A stretch of 64,000 bases of DNA from positions 496,001 to 560,000 of the forward strand of contig JAEBDY010000002.1 in NCBI GenBank assembly GCA_049997955.1, read 5' to 3'. Each line of letters opens with the position of its first letter. Position 1 is the first letter of the stretch. Both the position numbers and the translations under genes were made by a program. The stretch comes from Umezawaea sp049997955. GTDB lineage: Bacteria; Actinomycetota; Actinomycetes; Mycobacteriales; Pseudonocardiaceae. The notes beneath the pieces are model-generated. The model was not told the origin of the DNA. It was given only the letters and a program-made list of their open reading frames with translations, and searched no databases. Of this stretch, positions 50,491-63,940 are shown piece by piece.

Positions 50491-51114
50491 TTGACCGCCA
50501 CCGTCACCCAAGCCACCCACACCCACACCACCCACACCCAAGCCACCTTCACCCAGGCCGACCTGCACCCGAATCTCGACGTTCGCCTCCTCCGGGACGT
50601 CATCCACCCCGAACGAGAGCTCTGGACCCCACGTGAACTCCGCGACCTGACCTCGTTCGTCACCAGCGAGCTGACGACGCCACTGCTGGAGATCCTCGAC
50701 TTCGACCCCGCTCAACGCTGGTGGGCTCGACTGGGGCTGACCGAGGGCGTGGAGTTGTGGTTGCTCTCGTGGTTGCCCGGCCAGCACACGGAACCCCACG
50801 ACCACGGCGGGGCGTCCGGGTCGTTCACCGTGCTCACCGGGGAGCTCCAGGAGAGCTACCGCTACCCGGCGGGCCCGGTTCGGCACGCCGCGCGCGGTGC
50901 AGGCGACTCCATCGGCTTCGGTTCGGGCCGGGCGCACGAGGTCCGCAACACCGGCACCGCGGGCGCTGCCAGCGTCCACGCCTACTCGCCACCGCTGGTC
51001 CCCACCAGGGAGTACGCCAGCCTGGCTGACATCCCCACGGTGATCCCCCCACTTCCAGCGCTGCGGCTCCCCCTGGAGCAGCTGCGCGAACTGGCCGACC
51101 TGGAGGGCCCATGA
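50491..51114 (+). CDS. cysteine dioxygenase
   Basis: 207 aa cupin starting at a TTG with AGGAG 6 bases upstream. It oxidises L-cysteine to cysteine sulfinate using iron and O2. The iron-binding cupin motif is seen as HTEPHDHGGASGSFTVLTGEL, with the second His in GRAHEVRN, the bacterial CDO_I pattern. The first ~20 residues are a Thr/His-rich run (TQATHTHTTHTQ) probably not part of the fold. It overlaps the rhodanese gene by 4 bases, so a sulfur-catabolism operon. Confidence 0.9.
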   Translation: MTATVTQATHTHTTHTQATFTQADLHPNLDVRLLRDVIHPERELWTPRELRDLTSFVTSELTTPLLEILDFDPAQRWWARLGLTEGVELWLLSWLPGQHTEPHDHGGASGSFTVLTGELQESYRYPAGPVRHAARGAGDSIGFGSGRAHEVRNTGTAGAASVHAYSPPLVPTREYASLADIPTVIPPLPALRLPLEQLRELADLEGP

Positions 51115-51506
51115 GCGGCATCGACACCTACCTGGCCGAGGCGCGCGCGGAGCTGAGCCGGGTCACGCCGCAGGAGCTGGACGCCCTGCGGGACGGCGAC
51201 ACCCTCGTCATCGACACCCGTCCCCTCCACAACCGGGTGGCGGACGGCGAGATCCCCGGTTCCATCCCGGTGGAGCGGATCGTCCTGGAGTGGCGGCTGG
51301 ACCCCGAGGGCGACCACCGCCTGCCGGGTTTCACCGCCGACACCACCGTCGTCGTCCTGTGCAACGAGGGCTACTCGTCCAGCCTCGCCGCGCGCGACCT
51401 CCAGCGGATCGGCCTGCCGAAGGCCACCGACCTGATCGGCGGCTTCCGCGGGTGGGCAGCGGCGGGCCTGCCCGTTCGGGAAGGTGGCACGCAAGCCGTC
51501 ACGTAG
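51111..51506 (+). CDS. rhodanese-like sulfurtransferase
   Basis: 131 aa single-domain rhodanese: VTPQELDALRDGDTLVIDTRP, then IPGSIPVERIVLEWRLDP, and the active-site loop VVLCNEGYSSSLAARDL with catalytic Cys (about 84). It follows cysteine dioxygenase with an ATGA overlap, an order common in actinobacteria, where it probably handles sulfane sulfur released in cysteine catabolism. Confidence 0.92.
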   Translation: MSGIDTYLAEARAELSRVTPQELDALRDGDTLVIDTRPLHNRVADGEIPGSIPVERIVLEWRLDPEGDHRLPGFTADTTVVVLCNEGYSSSLAARDLQRIGLPKATDLIGGFRGWAAAGLPVREGGTQAVT

Positions 51507-51518
51507 CCTCCCGGACCT

Positions 51519-52622
51519 GTGAAGCCGCTCAGGTCCGGACCGCTGCTGACCGTCGTCGTAGTCGTGATCGTCTGGGGCCACGGGGTGGCCGGGCTCGTCG
51601 GCGCGCTCGGCGGTCTCCTGCTGGAGTTGGCCGCGTTCCAGGTCGGCACCCTGCTCGGGGTGCTGGTCTGGCGCCTGCGCGTCACGTACGTGATCTTCGG
51701 CGTGGGCCGTGAACTGCGCGCGTGGTCGACGCCCCGGCTGCGGATCGCGCTGTGCGCCCTGCCGGTCGTGATCCGCGTCGGGGCCCGGTCGGTGCGCTCC
51801 CCCGTTCGGCGGCGGCTGTGGGCGACCGGGATGACGTCGGCGCTCGTGGCGGTCGGGGTGGTCGTCGGCGCTTGGCTCGTCGGCCCGTTCGGGGTCGCGG
51901 TGGGTGCCACGGCGTGCCTGGCGCACGAGCTGTGGCCACGTCGCAGCGCGGCCACGACGTCACCCGGCTGGTACGTGTTCTCGCTGCCGCGGCTGTCCGG
52001 GCGGGCCGCCGCGGAGATGGAGGCGTCGCCGCTGGTGGCCGTGGTGGCGGACGCGGTGCGGGCGGGCGATCTGGAGAGGGCCTCGTCGGCGCTCACCACC
52101 GTGGTGGCGGCTCATCCGGACCTGTTGATGACCGCTTCGGCGCGGGTCGTGGTGTTGACGGCCTCCGCCCGGTACGTGGAGGCGTTGCAGGTGATCAGCC
52201 AGGTCGTCGCGCGGGACGACCTGGAGGACCGCGACCGGGCGTTGCTGATGGGGTCGATGGCCGGGGCCACCGCGTCCGCCGTGGAGGCCGGGCTGCTGCC
52301 CGCCCCGGTCGGGGTGCCCATGGCCACGCGGGCCGCGGACGGGGCCATGGGGTTCGGACTGCCCCGGTACCGGCTGCTGGGGACGTTGGCGCAGGTGGCC
52401 CTGCTTCAGGGCGACGTGGCGGAAGCCGTGCGGATGGGAAGGGAGAGCGCAGACGGGGCCGAGGACGCCCTCGGTCGGGCGGATTCCCTGGCCACGGTGG
52501 CCAGGGGGTTGATGGCCGGCGGGGACAACGCCGCCGCTCGGGCGGTGATGGCGGAGGCTTCGGCGTTGGCCGGGTGGTTGCCGCGGGTCGCCGACACCGC
52601 TGCCCGGTTGACCATCTCCTGA
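51519..52622 (+). CDS. membrane protein with C-terminal TPR-like helical domain
   Basis: 367 aa from a GTG 12 bases after rhodanese. Three hydrophobic helices in the first 145 residues are followed by ~220 soluble residues of Ala-rich helix pairs (AVRAGDLERASSALTTVVAAHPD, LGTLAQVALLQGDVAEAVRMG) that look like TPR units. No conserved motif recognised. It may scaffold something at the inner membrane. The operon position may be incidental. Confidence 0.65.
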   Translation: MKPLRSGPLLTVVVVVIVWGHGVAGLVGALGGLLLELAAFQVGTLLGVLVWRLRVTYVIFGVGRELRAWSTPRLRIALCALPVVIRVGARSVRSPVRRRLWATGMTSALVAVGVVVGAWLVGPFGVAVGATACLAHELWPRRSAATTSPGWYVFSLPRLSGRAAAEMEASPLVAVVADAVRAGDLERASSALTTVVAAHPDLLMTASARVVVLTASARYVEALQVISQVVARDDLEDRDRALLMGSMAGATASAVEAGLLPAPVGVPMATRAADGAMGFGLPRYRLLGTLAQVALLQGDVAEAVRMGRESADGAEDALGRADSLATVARGLMAGGDNAAARAVMAEASALAGWLPRVADTAARLTIS

Positions 52623-52671
52623 TCCCCCGAAGACCGCGTCCCGGCATCGCGACCCGGATCGCCGACCACCA

Positions 52672-52717
52672 CCGGGGTATCCGGCTGCCGGGAATCGATG
52701 ACAGCCGGATACCCCGG
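52672..52717. terminator. bidirectional hairpin terminator
   Basis: Perfect 16-bp stem CCGGGGTATCCGGCTG (52672-52687) with its complement at 52702-52717 and a 14-base loop, between the convergent 51519 and glgP genes. Confidence 0.85.
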
Positions 52718-52727
52718 AGGGCGTTGA

Positions 52728-55298
52728 TCAGCCCGCGAGGACGACCTTGCCCAGCTCCGCGGGCGATGCCAGCAGGTCGTGCCGGGGCAGGATCCGCACG
52801 GTGTAGCCGAGGGTGCCCGCGTGCGGCAGCGGCACCTCCACCTCGTAGTTGCCGTTGCCCGCGTAGGCCATCGACGCGGTGACGACGTCGTGCAGCTCGT
52901 CGCCGTCGCCGACCTTCCCGAGCACGACCTGCACGTCGGCCTCCGACGGCTCCAGGCCTGCCAGCTCGACCCTGGCCCGGACCGTCACCGGCGCGCCGAG
53001 CACCGGCGTCGGGTGCCCGTCGGTGTGCAGTTCGGAGTCGAGCACCTGCACGCGCGGCCACGCCTCGCGCAGGCGCTGCCGGTAGTCCGCCAGCTCCTTC
53101 GCGCCGCGGAAGCCCTCGCCCACGACCGACTCGGCCGAGGCGGCGGCGGGCGCGTACAGCGTCTCCACGTACTCGCGCACCATCCGCGACGCCTGCACGG
53201 CCGGGCCGAGCGAGGCCAGCGTGTGGCGGACCATCGCGAGCCAGCGGGTCGGCGTGCCGTCCTCGCCGCGGTCGTAGAACAGCGGCGCGACCTGGTTGCC
53301 GAGCAGCTCGTAGAGAGCGGTGGCCTCCAGGTCGTCGCGACGGGTCGGGTCGTGCACGCCGTCGGCGGTCGGGATGGCCCAGCCGTTGCTGCCGTCGTAC
53401 AGCTCGTCCCACCAACCGTCCCGGATGGACAGGTTGAGGCCGCCGTTCAGCGCGGACTTCATGCCGGACGTGCCGCACGCCTCCAGCGGGCGCATCGGGT
53501 TGTTCAGCCACACGTCGCAACCCCAGTAAAGGTAGCGGGCCATCGACATGTCGTAGTCGGGCAGGAAGACGATCCGGTGCCGCACGCCCGCCTCGTCGGC
53601 GTAGCGGACGATCTGCTGGATCAGCGCCTTGCCGCCGTCGTCCGCCGGGTGCGACTTGCCCGCGACGACGAGCTGCACCGGGCGTTCCGGGTGCAGCAGC
53701 ATCGCGCGCAGCCGCTCCGGGTCGCGCAGCATCAGCGTGAGCCGCTTGTAGGTCGGGACGCGGCGGGCGAAGCCGACGGTCAGCACGTCCGGGTCGAACA
53801 CGGAGTCGGTCCAGCCCAGCTCCAACGCCGACGCGCCGCGCTGGAGCCACGACGCGCGAACGCGGCGGCGGACCTCGTCGACCAGTCGACCGCGCAGCTC
53901 GGTGCGCAACTCCCAGAGCCGGGTGTCGGTGACGGGCTCGAAGCGCATCCCGATGCCGGACTCCTCGGTCTCGCCGAGGAGCTTGGACATCTCGGTCGCC
54001 GCCCACGTCGGGCCGTGCACGCCGTTGGTGACCGAGCGGATCGGCACCTCGGTGGTGTCGAAGCCGGGCCACAGGCCGCGGAACATGTCGCGGCTGACCT
54101 CGCCGTGCAACTTGGACACGCCGTTCGCGCGCTGCGCGAGCCGCAGGCCCATGTGGGCCATGTTGAACAGGCCGGGGTTGTCCTCGGCGCCCAGCGCGAG
54201 GACCCGCTGGGTGCTCACGCCCGGCAGCAGGGTCTCGGAGCCGAAGTAGTGCTGCACGAGGTCGACCGGGAAGCGGTCGATGCCCGCGGGCACGGGCGTG
54301 TGCGTGGTGAACACGGTGCCTGCGCGGACCGCGGCGATGGCCTGGTCGAAGTCGAGGCCCTCGGTGGTGGTCAGCTCGCGGATGCGCTCCAGCCCGAGGA
54401 ACCCCGCGTGCCCTTCGTTGGTGTGGAACACCTCGGGCTTCGCGTGGCCGGTCAGCTCGCAGTAGGTGCGCACGGCCCGGACGCCGCCGATGCCCGCGAG
54501 GATCTCCTGGCGGATGCGGTGGTCCTGGTCGCCGCCGTAGAGCCGGTCCGTGACGCCGCGCAGGTCCTCGTCGTTCTCCTCGACGTCGGAGTCGAGCAGG
54601 AGCAGCGGGATCCGCCCGACCTGGGCCTTCCAGATCTTGGCGCGCAGCACCCGGTCGCCCGGCATGGCCACGTGCACCAGGATCGGCGCGCCCGACGGCT
54701 CGGTCAGCAGTTCGAGCGGGAGGGCGCGGGGGTCCAGCACCGGGTAGTGCTCGATCTGCCAGCCGTCCAGGGACAGGGACTGGCGGAAGTAGCCGGAGCG
54801 GTAGAGCAGGCCGACCGCGATCAGCGGCACGCCGAGGTCCGACGCCGCCTTCAGGTGGTCGCCCGCCAGCACGCCGAGACCGCCGGAGTAGTTGGGCAGG
54901 GCCTCGGTGACGCCGAACTCCATGGAGAAGTACGCGATCGCCGACGGCAGCGGGGCCAGCTCGTGGTTGCCGTGCTCCCGCCGCGCCTGCACCTCCTCCT
55001 GCCTCCGCTGGAACCACCGCGGCCCCTGCGTGTAGCGGTCGAGGTCGTCGGCCAGCGCTTGGGCGTGCGACAGGAACTGCTCGTCTCGGGAGAGCCGCTC
55101 CAGCCGGTCCGGCGACACGACGGACAACAGGCGCAGCGGATCGCCACCGACCTCGGACCAGACCTGGGGGTCGACCGACGCGAAGAGGTCCTGCGTCGGC
55201 GGGTGCCAGGTCCAGCGCAGGTTGGTGGCGAGCGTGCCCAGGGAGGACAACGGCTCCGGGAGGCTGGCTCGGACGGTGAACCGGCGAAGTGCTCGCAT
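52728..55298 (-). CDS. glgP: alpha-glucan (glycogen) phosphorylase, GT35
   Basis: 856 aa from the ATG at 55298. An N-terminal DUF3417-type segment (LSSLGTLATNLRWTWHP) precedes the phosphorylase body: YFSMEFGVTEALPNYSGGLGVLAGDHLK, HTNEGHAGFLGLERIREL, FTTHTPVPAGIDRF, RRVPTYKRLTL and the PLP-lysine context EACGTSGMKSALNGGLNLS. This is the actinobacterial and thermophile type, longer at the N-terminus than E. coli GlgP. It releases glucose-1-phosphate from alpha-glucan. Convergent with the rhodanese operon and upstream of the glgE operon. Confidence 0.96.
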   Translation of the reverse strand: MRALRRFTVRASLPEPLSSLGTLATNLRWTWHPPTQDLFASVDPQVWSEVGGDPLRLLSVVSPDRLERLSRDEQFLSHAQALADDLDRYTQGPRWFQRRQEEVQARREHGNHELAPLPSAIAYFSMEFGVTEALPNYSGGLGVLAGDHLKAASDLGVPLIAVGLLYRSGYFRQSLSLDGWQIEHYPVLDPRALPLELLTEPSGAPILVHVAMPGDRVLRAKIWKAQVGRIPLLLLDSDVEENDEDLRGVTDRLYGGDQDHRIRQEILAGIGGVRAVRTYCELTGHAKPEVFHTNEGHAGFLGLERIRELTTTEGLDFDQAIAAVRAGTVFTTHTPVPAGIDRFPVDLVQHYFGSETLLPGVSTQRVLALGAEDNPGLFNMAHMGLRLAQRANGVSKLHGEVSRDMFRGLWPGFDTTEVPIRSVTNGVHGPTWAATEMSKLLGETEESGIGMRFEPVTDTRLWELRTELRGRLVDEVRRRVRASWLQRGASALELGWTDSVFDPDVLTVGFARRVPTYKRLTLMLRDPERLRAMLLHPERPVQLVVAGKSHPADDGGKALIQQIVRYADEAGVRHRIVFLPDYDMSMARYLYWGCDVWLNNPMRPLEACGTSGMKSALNGGLNLSIRDGWWDELYDGSNGWAIPTADGVHDPTRRDDLEATALYELLGNQVAPLFYDRGEDGTPTRWLAMVRHTLASLGPAVQASRMVREYVETLYAPAAASAESVVGEGFRGAKELADYRQRLREAWPRVQVLDSELHTDGHPTPVLGAPVTVRARVELAGLEPSEADVQVVLGKVGDGDELHDVVTASMAYAGNGNYEVEVPLPHAGTLGYTVRILPRHDLLASPAELGKVVLAG

Positions 55299-55533
55299 GG
55301 CGTCGGACCTTATCTCCCGACGGGCGGAACAGGCCAAGCTTCCGCGCCCAGACCGCAAGGGTTTGCAGGATCGGTACCGGGATCGATACAGGTGGGTGGT
55401 GGTGCTGCCAGCGGTTTCAGGGGCGGCGGGGCGGGGTTCTTGATCGTCGCATTCGGAGTAGCGGGGATGGAGTGCGACGGGAATCGAGGGAGGCTCACGC
55501 TTCGGTGACGCGGCGAGATCCGCGAGCGGGCTC

Positions 55534-55917
55534 TCAAGGCAGGGGCCGAGTCCAGTTCCCGAGGGCATCCGCGATCTCCGGCACGTCCAACTCCCCGGCG
55601 GCGATCGACACGACGAACTTCTCACCCACGTCGACCGACGGGACTCGGACGTCGAGACCATTGAGGACGTAGAAGAGACGAGTCGACACCCAGGCGATGC
55701 GCTTGTTGCCGTCGACCAGCGCGTGGTTGCGCGCCAGGGAGTGCAAGAGGGCTGCCGCCTTCTCGTCCAGGGACGGGTACGCCTCGTTGCCGAACACCGT
55801 CGCCCGCGGCCGGATCAGCGCCGATTCGAGCAGCCCCCAGTCGCGCACCTCGGCCTCGTGGCCGAACGCCGCACGCGCCGCGGCGAGCAGGTCGTCCAGC
55901 TGCACGTAGTCGATCAC
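55534..55917 (-). CDS. doc: Doc-family (Fic-fold) toxin
   Basis: 127 aa. Fic-fold motif HALVDGNKRIAW (H65, D69, N71, K72, R73) is of the Doc type: the G-N-K-R ending replaces GNGR, as in Doc, which phosphorylates EF-Tu and stops translation. The usual Phe after His-X is Leu here. The N-terminal helix and GNEAYPSLDEKAAALLHSLARNHAL are Doc-like. The start overlaps the antitoxin stop by 4 bases (ATGA). It sits as a two-gene cassette between glgP and glgE. Confidence 0.88.
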   Translation of the reverse strand: MIDYVQLDDLLAAARAAFGHEAEVRDWGLLESALIRPRATVFGNEAYPSLDEKAAALLHSLARNHALVDGNKRIAWVSTRLFYVLNGLDVRVPSVDVGEKFVVSIAAGELDVPEIADALGNWTRPLP

Positions 55918-56111
55918 CGGGCGAGGCGGTCGAGCAGTTCGGCGTCCTCGGTGACGATGCGCGCCAACGCTTCGTCGCGGAGCCTCGTACGACGCTGGAC
56001 GTACTCGCGGATGGCTTGGCGGGCGACCTCCTGCATGGACCGGTTCTCCCGCTCAGCGGTCCTCCGCAGGTCGTCCGTCTCTTCGTCGGTCAACCGCAGT
56101 GTCATTGCCAT
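55914..56111 (-). CDS. ribbon-helix-helix antitoxin of the Doc pair
   Basis: 65 aa from the ATG at 56111 (another ATG follows two codons later). MTLRLTDEETDDLRRTA is the strand and first helix of a MetJ/Arc-like ribbon-helix-helix. The C-terminal half (REYVQRRTRLRDEALARIV) is a charged helix suited to wrap the toxin. It is not of the Phd type found with phage P1 Doc. The promoter overlaps an 18-bp palindrome, implying autorepression. Confidence 0.85.
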   Translation of the reverse strand: MAMTLRLTDEETDDLRRTAERENRSMQEVARQAIREYVQRRTRLRDEALARIVTEDAELLDRLAR

Positions 56112-56118
56112 GGACCGA

Positions 56119-56136
56119 TGATACCGCGCGGTATCA
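56119..56136. promoter_or_regulatory. operator of the toxin-antitoxin pair
   Basis: TGATACCGCGCGGTATCA is a perfect 18-bp palindrome beginning 8 bases upstream of the antitoxin start. A further half-site CCGGTATCAC follows at 56138-56147. On the coding (minus) strand a TATCAT -10-like sequence ends about 7 bases before the ATG, suggesting a leaderless transcript blocked when the operator is filled. Confidence 0.8.
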
Positions 56137-56147
56137 GCCGGTATCAC

Positions 56148-56470
56148 ACTTCAGGTCGGCGAACAGGTCATCCACTGGCAGCCTTCGCGTTACCAGCGTG
56201 TTAACCAGATCAGGTCTCATCCAGGAGACGGTCGGCGTGGCGCGCGGCATTCGAGCGAATCCTTCCCCGATGATCGCGGAGGCAGGTCGAATGGCCATGG
56301 ACACACCGCCCGCGCGGGCACAAGAGTTTGGACGCGCCGGGGTGTGCGGGCCCACCGGAATGGGTACGGACAGTTGTAGTAGTCCCCGGTGATGACCTGC
56401 TGCATCGAGCAAGGCAGACTGAACGGGCCCGCGGTTCTGCCGCGCGAAACACGGCGAGAGGGCGTAGCCG
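56148..56470. other. non-coding region upstream of glgE
   Basis: About 320 bases between the antitoxin gene and glgE, which must contain the glgE operon promoter. Slightly AT-richer around 56195-56225 (GTGTTAACCAGATCAGG). No conserved gene, repeat or riboswitch fold that I can defend. Confidence 0.4.
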
Positions 56471-58447
<1,977 letters not shown>

Positions 58448-58536
58448 ACCGATCAGGAACTCGAGGACCCCTGCGTGCACCAGGTACGCAGGGGATGGTT
58501 GACGTACCCGCTGGAAGGTGGGACGAGGTGGAGATC

Positions 58537-60341
<1,805 letters not shown>

Positions 60342-60345
<4 letters not shown>

Positions 60346-61679
60346 GCGAAGTGACCGAACCCCAGGAACTGGTCGAGAAGCTGCTGACGGAGCTGCCGGG
60401 CTGGCTGCCCGCCCAGCGCTGGTTCGCGGGCAAAGACCGCCCGGTCGGCTCGGTCCGTCCACTTCGGACGACCGTGCTGCGGGAGGACCCGCTGCTGCTG
60501 CACGTCATGATCGAGGTGGAGCAGGCCGACCGCGTCGAGCCCTACCAGCTGCTGGTGACCGACCGGGACGAGTCCTACGAGGCGACCGGCGACGGCGAGC
60601 TGACCGGCCACCTGCTGGACCTGATGGTCGAGGGCCGCGAGGTCGACGGGCTCAGCTTCGAGCACGAGCCGGACGCCGAGCTGACCGGCGGGCTGCGCGG
60701 ACGGCCCATCACCTCCGAGCAGAGCAACACGTCGATCATCTTCGGCAGCCAGTACATCCTCAAGCTGTTCCGCAAGCTCTCCTTCGGGCCGAACCCGGAC
60801 CTGGTGCTGCACCGGGCGCTGCGCGAGGTCGGCTGCGAGCACATCGCGCAGCCGCTCGGCTCCATCACCGGTTCGCTCGACGGGCAGCCGGTGACCGTCG
60901 GGATGCTCCAGCAGTTCATGCCGGACGCGGTCGACGGCTGGGCGATGGCGACCACGAGCGTGCGCGACCTGATGGCCGAGTCGGAACTGCACGCCGACCA
61001 GGCGGGCGGCGACTTCGCCGCCGAGGCCAACCGGCTCGGGCAGGCCGTGGCGACCGTGCACGGCGACCTGGAGCGGGCTCTCGGGCAGCAGGACGCGGAC
61101 GACGACGACATCACCGCGACCGTGCGGGCGATGAACAGCAGGCTCGACGCCGTGGCCGCCATGGTCCCGGCGCTCGACCCGTTCGTCCCCGCGCTGCGCG
61201 AGGCGTTCGACAAGGCCCTGGACGGCCAGGGCGCGATCGTCGTGCAGAACATCCACGGCGACCTGCACCTCGGCCAGGTCCTGCGCACCGTGCACGGCTG
61301 GCTGCTGATCGACTTCGAGGGCGAGCCCGCCGTGCCCGCCGAGGAACGGGCCGCGCTCAAGTCACCGTTGCGCGACGTGGCCGGAATGCTGCGATCCTTC
61401 GACTACGCCGCACACCAGATGCTCGTGGGACAGGACGAGGACCCCCTGCTCACCGAGCGGGCGCTGGAGTGGGCGCGGCGCAACCGGGCGGCCTTCTGCG
61501 AGGGCTACGCGGTCGCGGCGGCGGAATCCGTCGGCGATCCGCGGCGGCACGGGGAGCTGTTGCGGGCCTTCGAGTTGGACAAGGCGGTCTACGAGGTCGC
61601 CTACGAGTACGCGAACAGGCCGGAGTGGTTGACGGTTCCCCTGTCGTCGATCGCCCGGATCACCGGAGAAGGAGTGTGA
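60342..61679 (+). CDS. mak: maltokinase (Mak/Pep2)
   Basis: 445 aa kinase making maltose-1-phosphate for GlgE. LPAQRWFAGKDRPVGSVRP is the maltokinase cap signature. The kinase lobes follow: SIIFGSQYILKLFRKL (ATP lysine), then catalytic loop NIHGDLHLGQVL and the metal-binding LLIDFEGEP. Start GTG at 60342 overlaps treS. A GTG at 60351 is an alternative. Length matches stand-alone Mak; it is not fused to TreS as in some species. Confidence 0.95.
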
Positions 61680-61686
61680 CGGCATC

Positions 61687-63900
61687 GTGAACGCCAAACC
61701 GGCCGAACTTCCCGACGCCGCACCGTCGCCGAGCGATGTGGACCGGCTGCTGGCCGGAGCGCACCACGATCCGCACTCGGCGCTGGGCGTCCACAACGTC
61801 GACGGCAGCGTGGTGGCCCGTGCCCTGCGGCCGGGCGCCAAGTCCGTCGCCGTCGTCGCGGGCGAAAACAGGTGGGACCTGCCCCGCGTCATCGACAGCC
61901 TGTTCGCGGGCACGCTCCCCGAGCACCCCGGCGACTACCGGCTGGAGATCGACTACGACGGCAACGTCGTCACGGTCGACGACCCGTACCGCTGGCTGCC
62001 GACCGTGGGCGAACTGGACCTGCACCTGATCGGCGAAGGCCGCCACGAGCGGCTGTGGGACGTGCTCGGCGCCCACCACCGCGGCTACGACACCCCGTCC
62101 GGCCGCGTCGAGGGCACCTCGTTCGCCGTGTGGGCCCCGACCGCTCGCGGTGTGCGCGTGATCGGCGACTTCGACGGCTGGGACGGCCGCGCGAACCCGA
62201 TGCGCTCCCTGGGCTCGTCCGGCGTGTGGGAGGTCTTCATCCCCGGCGTCCCGGTCGGCACCAAGTACAAGTTCCGCATCCTCGGCGCCGACGGCGCGTG
62301 GCACGAGAAGGCCGACCCGATGGCGTTCGGCACCGAGGTGCCGCCGCAGACCGCGTCCGTCGTCACGGTGTCGGACTACGAGTGGAACGACCTGGAGTGG
62401 GAGACCAAGCGCGAGGCCACCACGTGGATCAACGCCGCGGTCAGCACCTACGAGGTCCACCTCGGTTCGTGGCGACCGGGCCTGAGCTACCGCGAACTGG
62501 CCGTGGAACTGGCCGACTACGTGGTCGAGACCGGGTTCACCCACATCGAGCTGCTGCCCGTCGCCGAGCACCCGTTCGGCGGTTCGTGGGGCTACCAGGT
62601 CACCTCGTACTACGCGCCCACGTCCCGTTTCGGGTCACCGGACGACTTCCGGTACTTCGTCGACACGCTGCACCAGCGCGGCATCGGCGTGATCGTCGAC
62701 TGGGTGCCCGCCCACTTCCCCAAGGACAGCTGGGCACTGGCGAAGTTCGACGGCACCGCCCTCTACGAGCACGCCGACCCCAGGCGCGGCGAGCAGCCCG
62801 ACTGGGGCACGCTCGTGTTCGACTTCGGCCGCAACGAGGTCCGCAACTTCCTCGTCGCGAACGCCCTGTACTGGATCGAGGAGTTCCACCTCGACGGCCT
62901 GCGGGTCGACGCCGTGGCCTCGATGCTGTACCTGGACTACTCGCGCAAGGAAGGGCAGTGGCTGCCCAACCAGTACGGCGGTCGCGAGAACCTGGACGCG
63001 GTCCGGTTCATGCAGGAGCTGAACGCCACCGTGTACCGGCGGCACCCCGGCGTGATGATGATCGCCGAGGAGTCGACCGCGTGGCCCGGCGTCACCCGCC
63101 CCACGCACCTCGGCGGGTTGGGCTTCGGTTTCAAGTGGAACATGGGGTGGATGCACGACACGCTCCACTACCTGGGCCGGGAACCGATCCACCGCTCGTT
63201 CCACCACAACGAGATCACCTTCTCGCTGGTGTACGCGTGGAGCGAGAACTTCGTGCTGCCGCTGTCCCACGACGAAGTGGTGCACGGCAAGGGATCGCTG
63301 TGGCAGCGCATGCCCGGTGACGACTGGAACAAGGCGGCGGGCCTGCGCTCGCTGCTCGCGTTCATGTGGGCGCACCCCGGCAAGCAGCTGCTGTTCATGG
63401 GCGGCGAGTTCGGCCAGCCGGAGGAGTGGTCCGAGTCGAAGTCCCTGGACTGGCACCTGCTGGACACGCAACTGCACGGCGGCGTGAAAACCCTGCTGAG
63501 CGACCTGAACCGGGTCTACCGCGACGCGCCCGCGCTCTACAGCGCGGACAACAAGCCGGAAGGCTTCTCGTGGATCGACGCGAACGACTCGGCGGGCAAC
63601 GTGCTGAGCTTCCTGCGCATCGGTGAAGACGGCTCGCACCTGGTCTGCGTGGCGAACTTCTCCGGCCACCCCCACCACGACTACCGCGTGGGCCTGCCCA
63701 CCGTCGGCAGGTGGCGCGAGGTGGTGAACACCGACTCCGCCGTGTACGGCGGCTCGGGCGTCGGCAACTTCGGCGTGGTGGAAGCAGAAGCCCACCCGTG
63801 GCACGGCCGAGAAGCATCGGCCCTCCTGCAACTGCCACCGTCCGGCGTCCTGTGGCTGGCCCCGGAAAACGAACACGTGGCAATCGAAGACCCCGTGTGA
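61687..63900 (+). CDS. glgB: GH13 1,4-alpha-glucan branching enzyme GlgB
   Basis: 737 aa from a GTG 7 bases after mak. Two N-terminal modules (DPHSALGVHNVDGS and the CBM48 TSFAVWAPTARGVRVIGDFDGWDG) precede the barrel: YEVHLGSWRPGLSY, nucleophile D408 in GLRVDAVASMLYLDYSR, acid/base E461 in MMIAEESTAWPG and PLSHDEVVHGKGSL. Forms alpha-1,6 branches that GlgE elongates. Last gene of the operon; a terminator follows at once. Confidence 0.97.
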   Translation: MNAKPAELPDAAPSPSDVDRLLAGAHHDPHSALGVHNVDGSVVARALRPGAKSVAVVAGENRWDLPRVIDSLFAGTLPEHPGDYRLEIDYDGNVVTVDDPYRWLPTVGELDLHLIGEGRHERLWDVLGAHHRGYDTPSGRVEGTSFAVWAPTARGVRVIGDFDGWDGRANPMRSLGSSGVWEVFIPGVPVGTKYKFRILGADGAWHEKADPMAFGTEVPPQTASVVTVSDYEWNDLEWETKREATTWINAAVSTYEVHLGSWRPGLSYRELAVELADYVVETGFTHIELLPVAEHPFGGSWGYQVTSYYAPTSRFGSPDDFRYFVDTLHQRGIGVIVDWVPAHFPKDSWALAKFDGTALYEHADPRRGEQPDWGTLVFDFGRNEVRNFLVANALYWIEEFHLDGLRVDAVASMLYLDYSRKEGQWLPNQYGGRENLDAVRFMQELNATVYRRHPGVMMIAEESTAWPGVTRPTHLGGLGFGFKWNMGWMHDTLHYLGREPIHRSFHHNEITFSLVYAWSENFVLPLSHDEVVHGKGSLWQRMPGDDWNKAAGLRSLLAFMWAHPGKQLLFMGGEFGQPEEWSESKSLDWHLLDTQLHGGVKTLLSDLNRVYRDAPALYSADNKPEGFSWIDANDSAGNVLSFLRIGEDGSHLVCVANFSGHPHHDYRVGLPTVGRWREVVNTDSAVYGGSGVGNFGVVEAEAHPWHGREASALLQLPPSGVLWLAPENEHVAIEDPV

Positions 63901-63906
63901 GGAAGG

Positions 63907-63940
63907 CCGGGTCGGCCGCCCGCTCCAGCGGCCGACCCGG
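63907..63940 (+). terminator. hairpin terminator of the glgE operon
   Basis: Perfect 13-bp stem CCGGGTCGGCCGC / GCGGCCGACCCGG with an 8-base loop, followed by TCTTT, starting 7 bases after the glgB stop. Confidence 0.9.
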
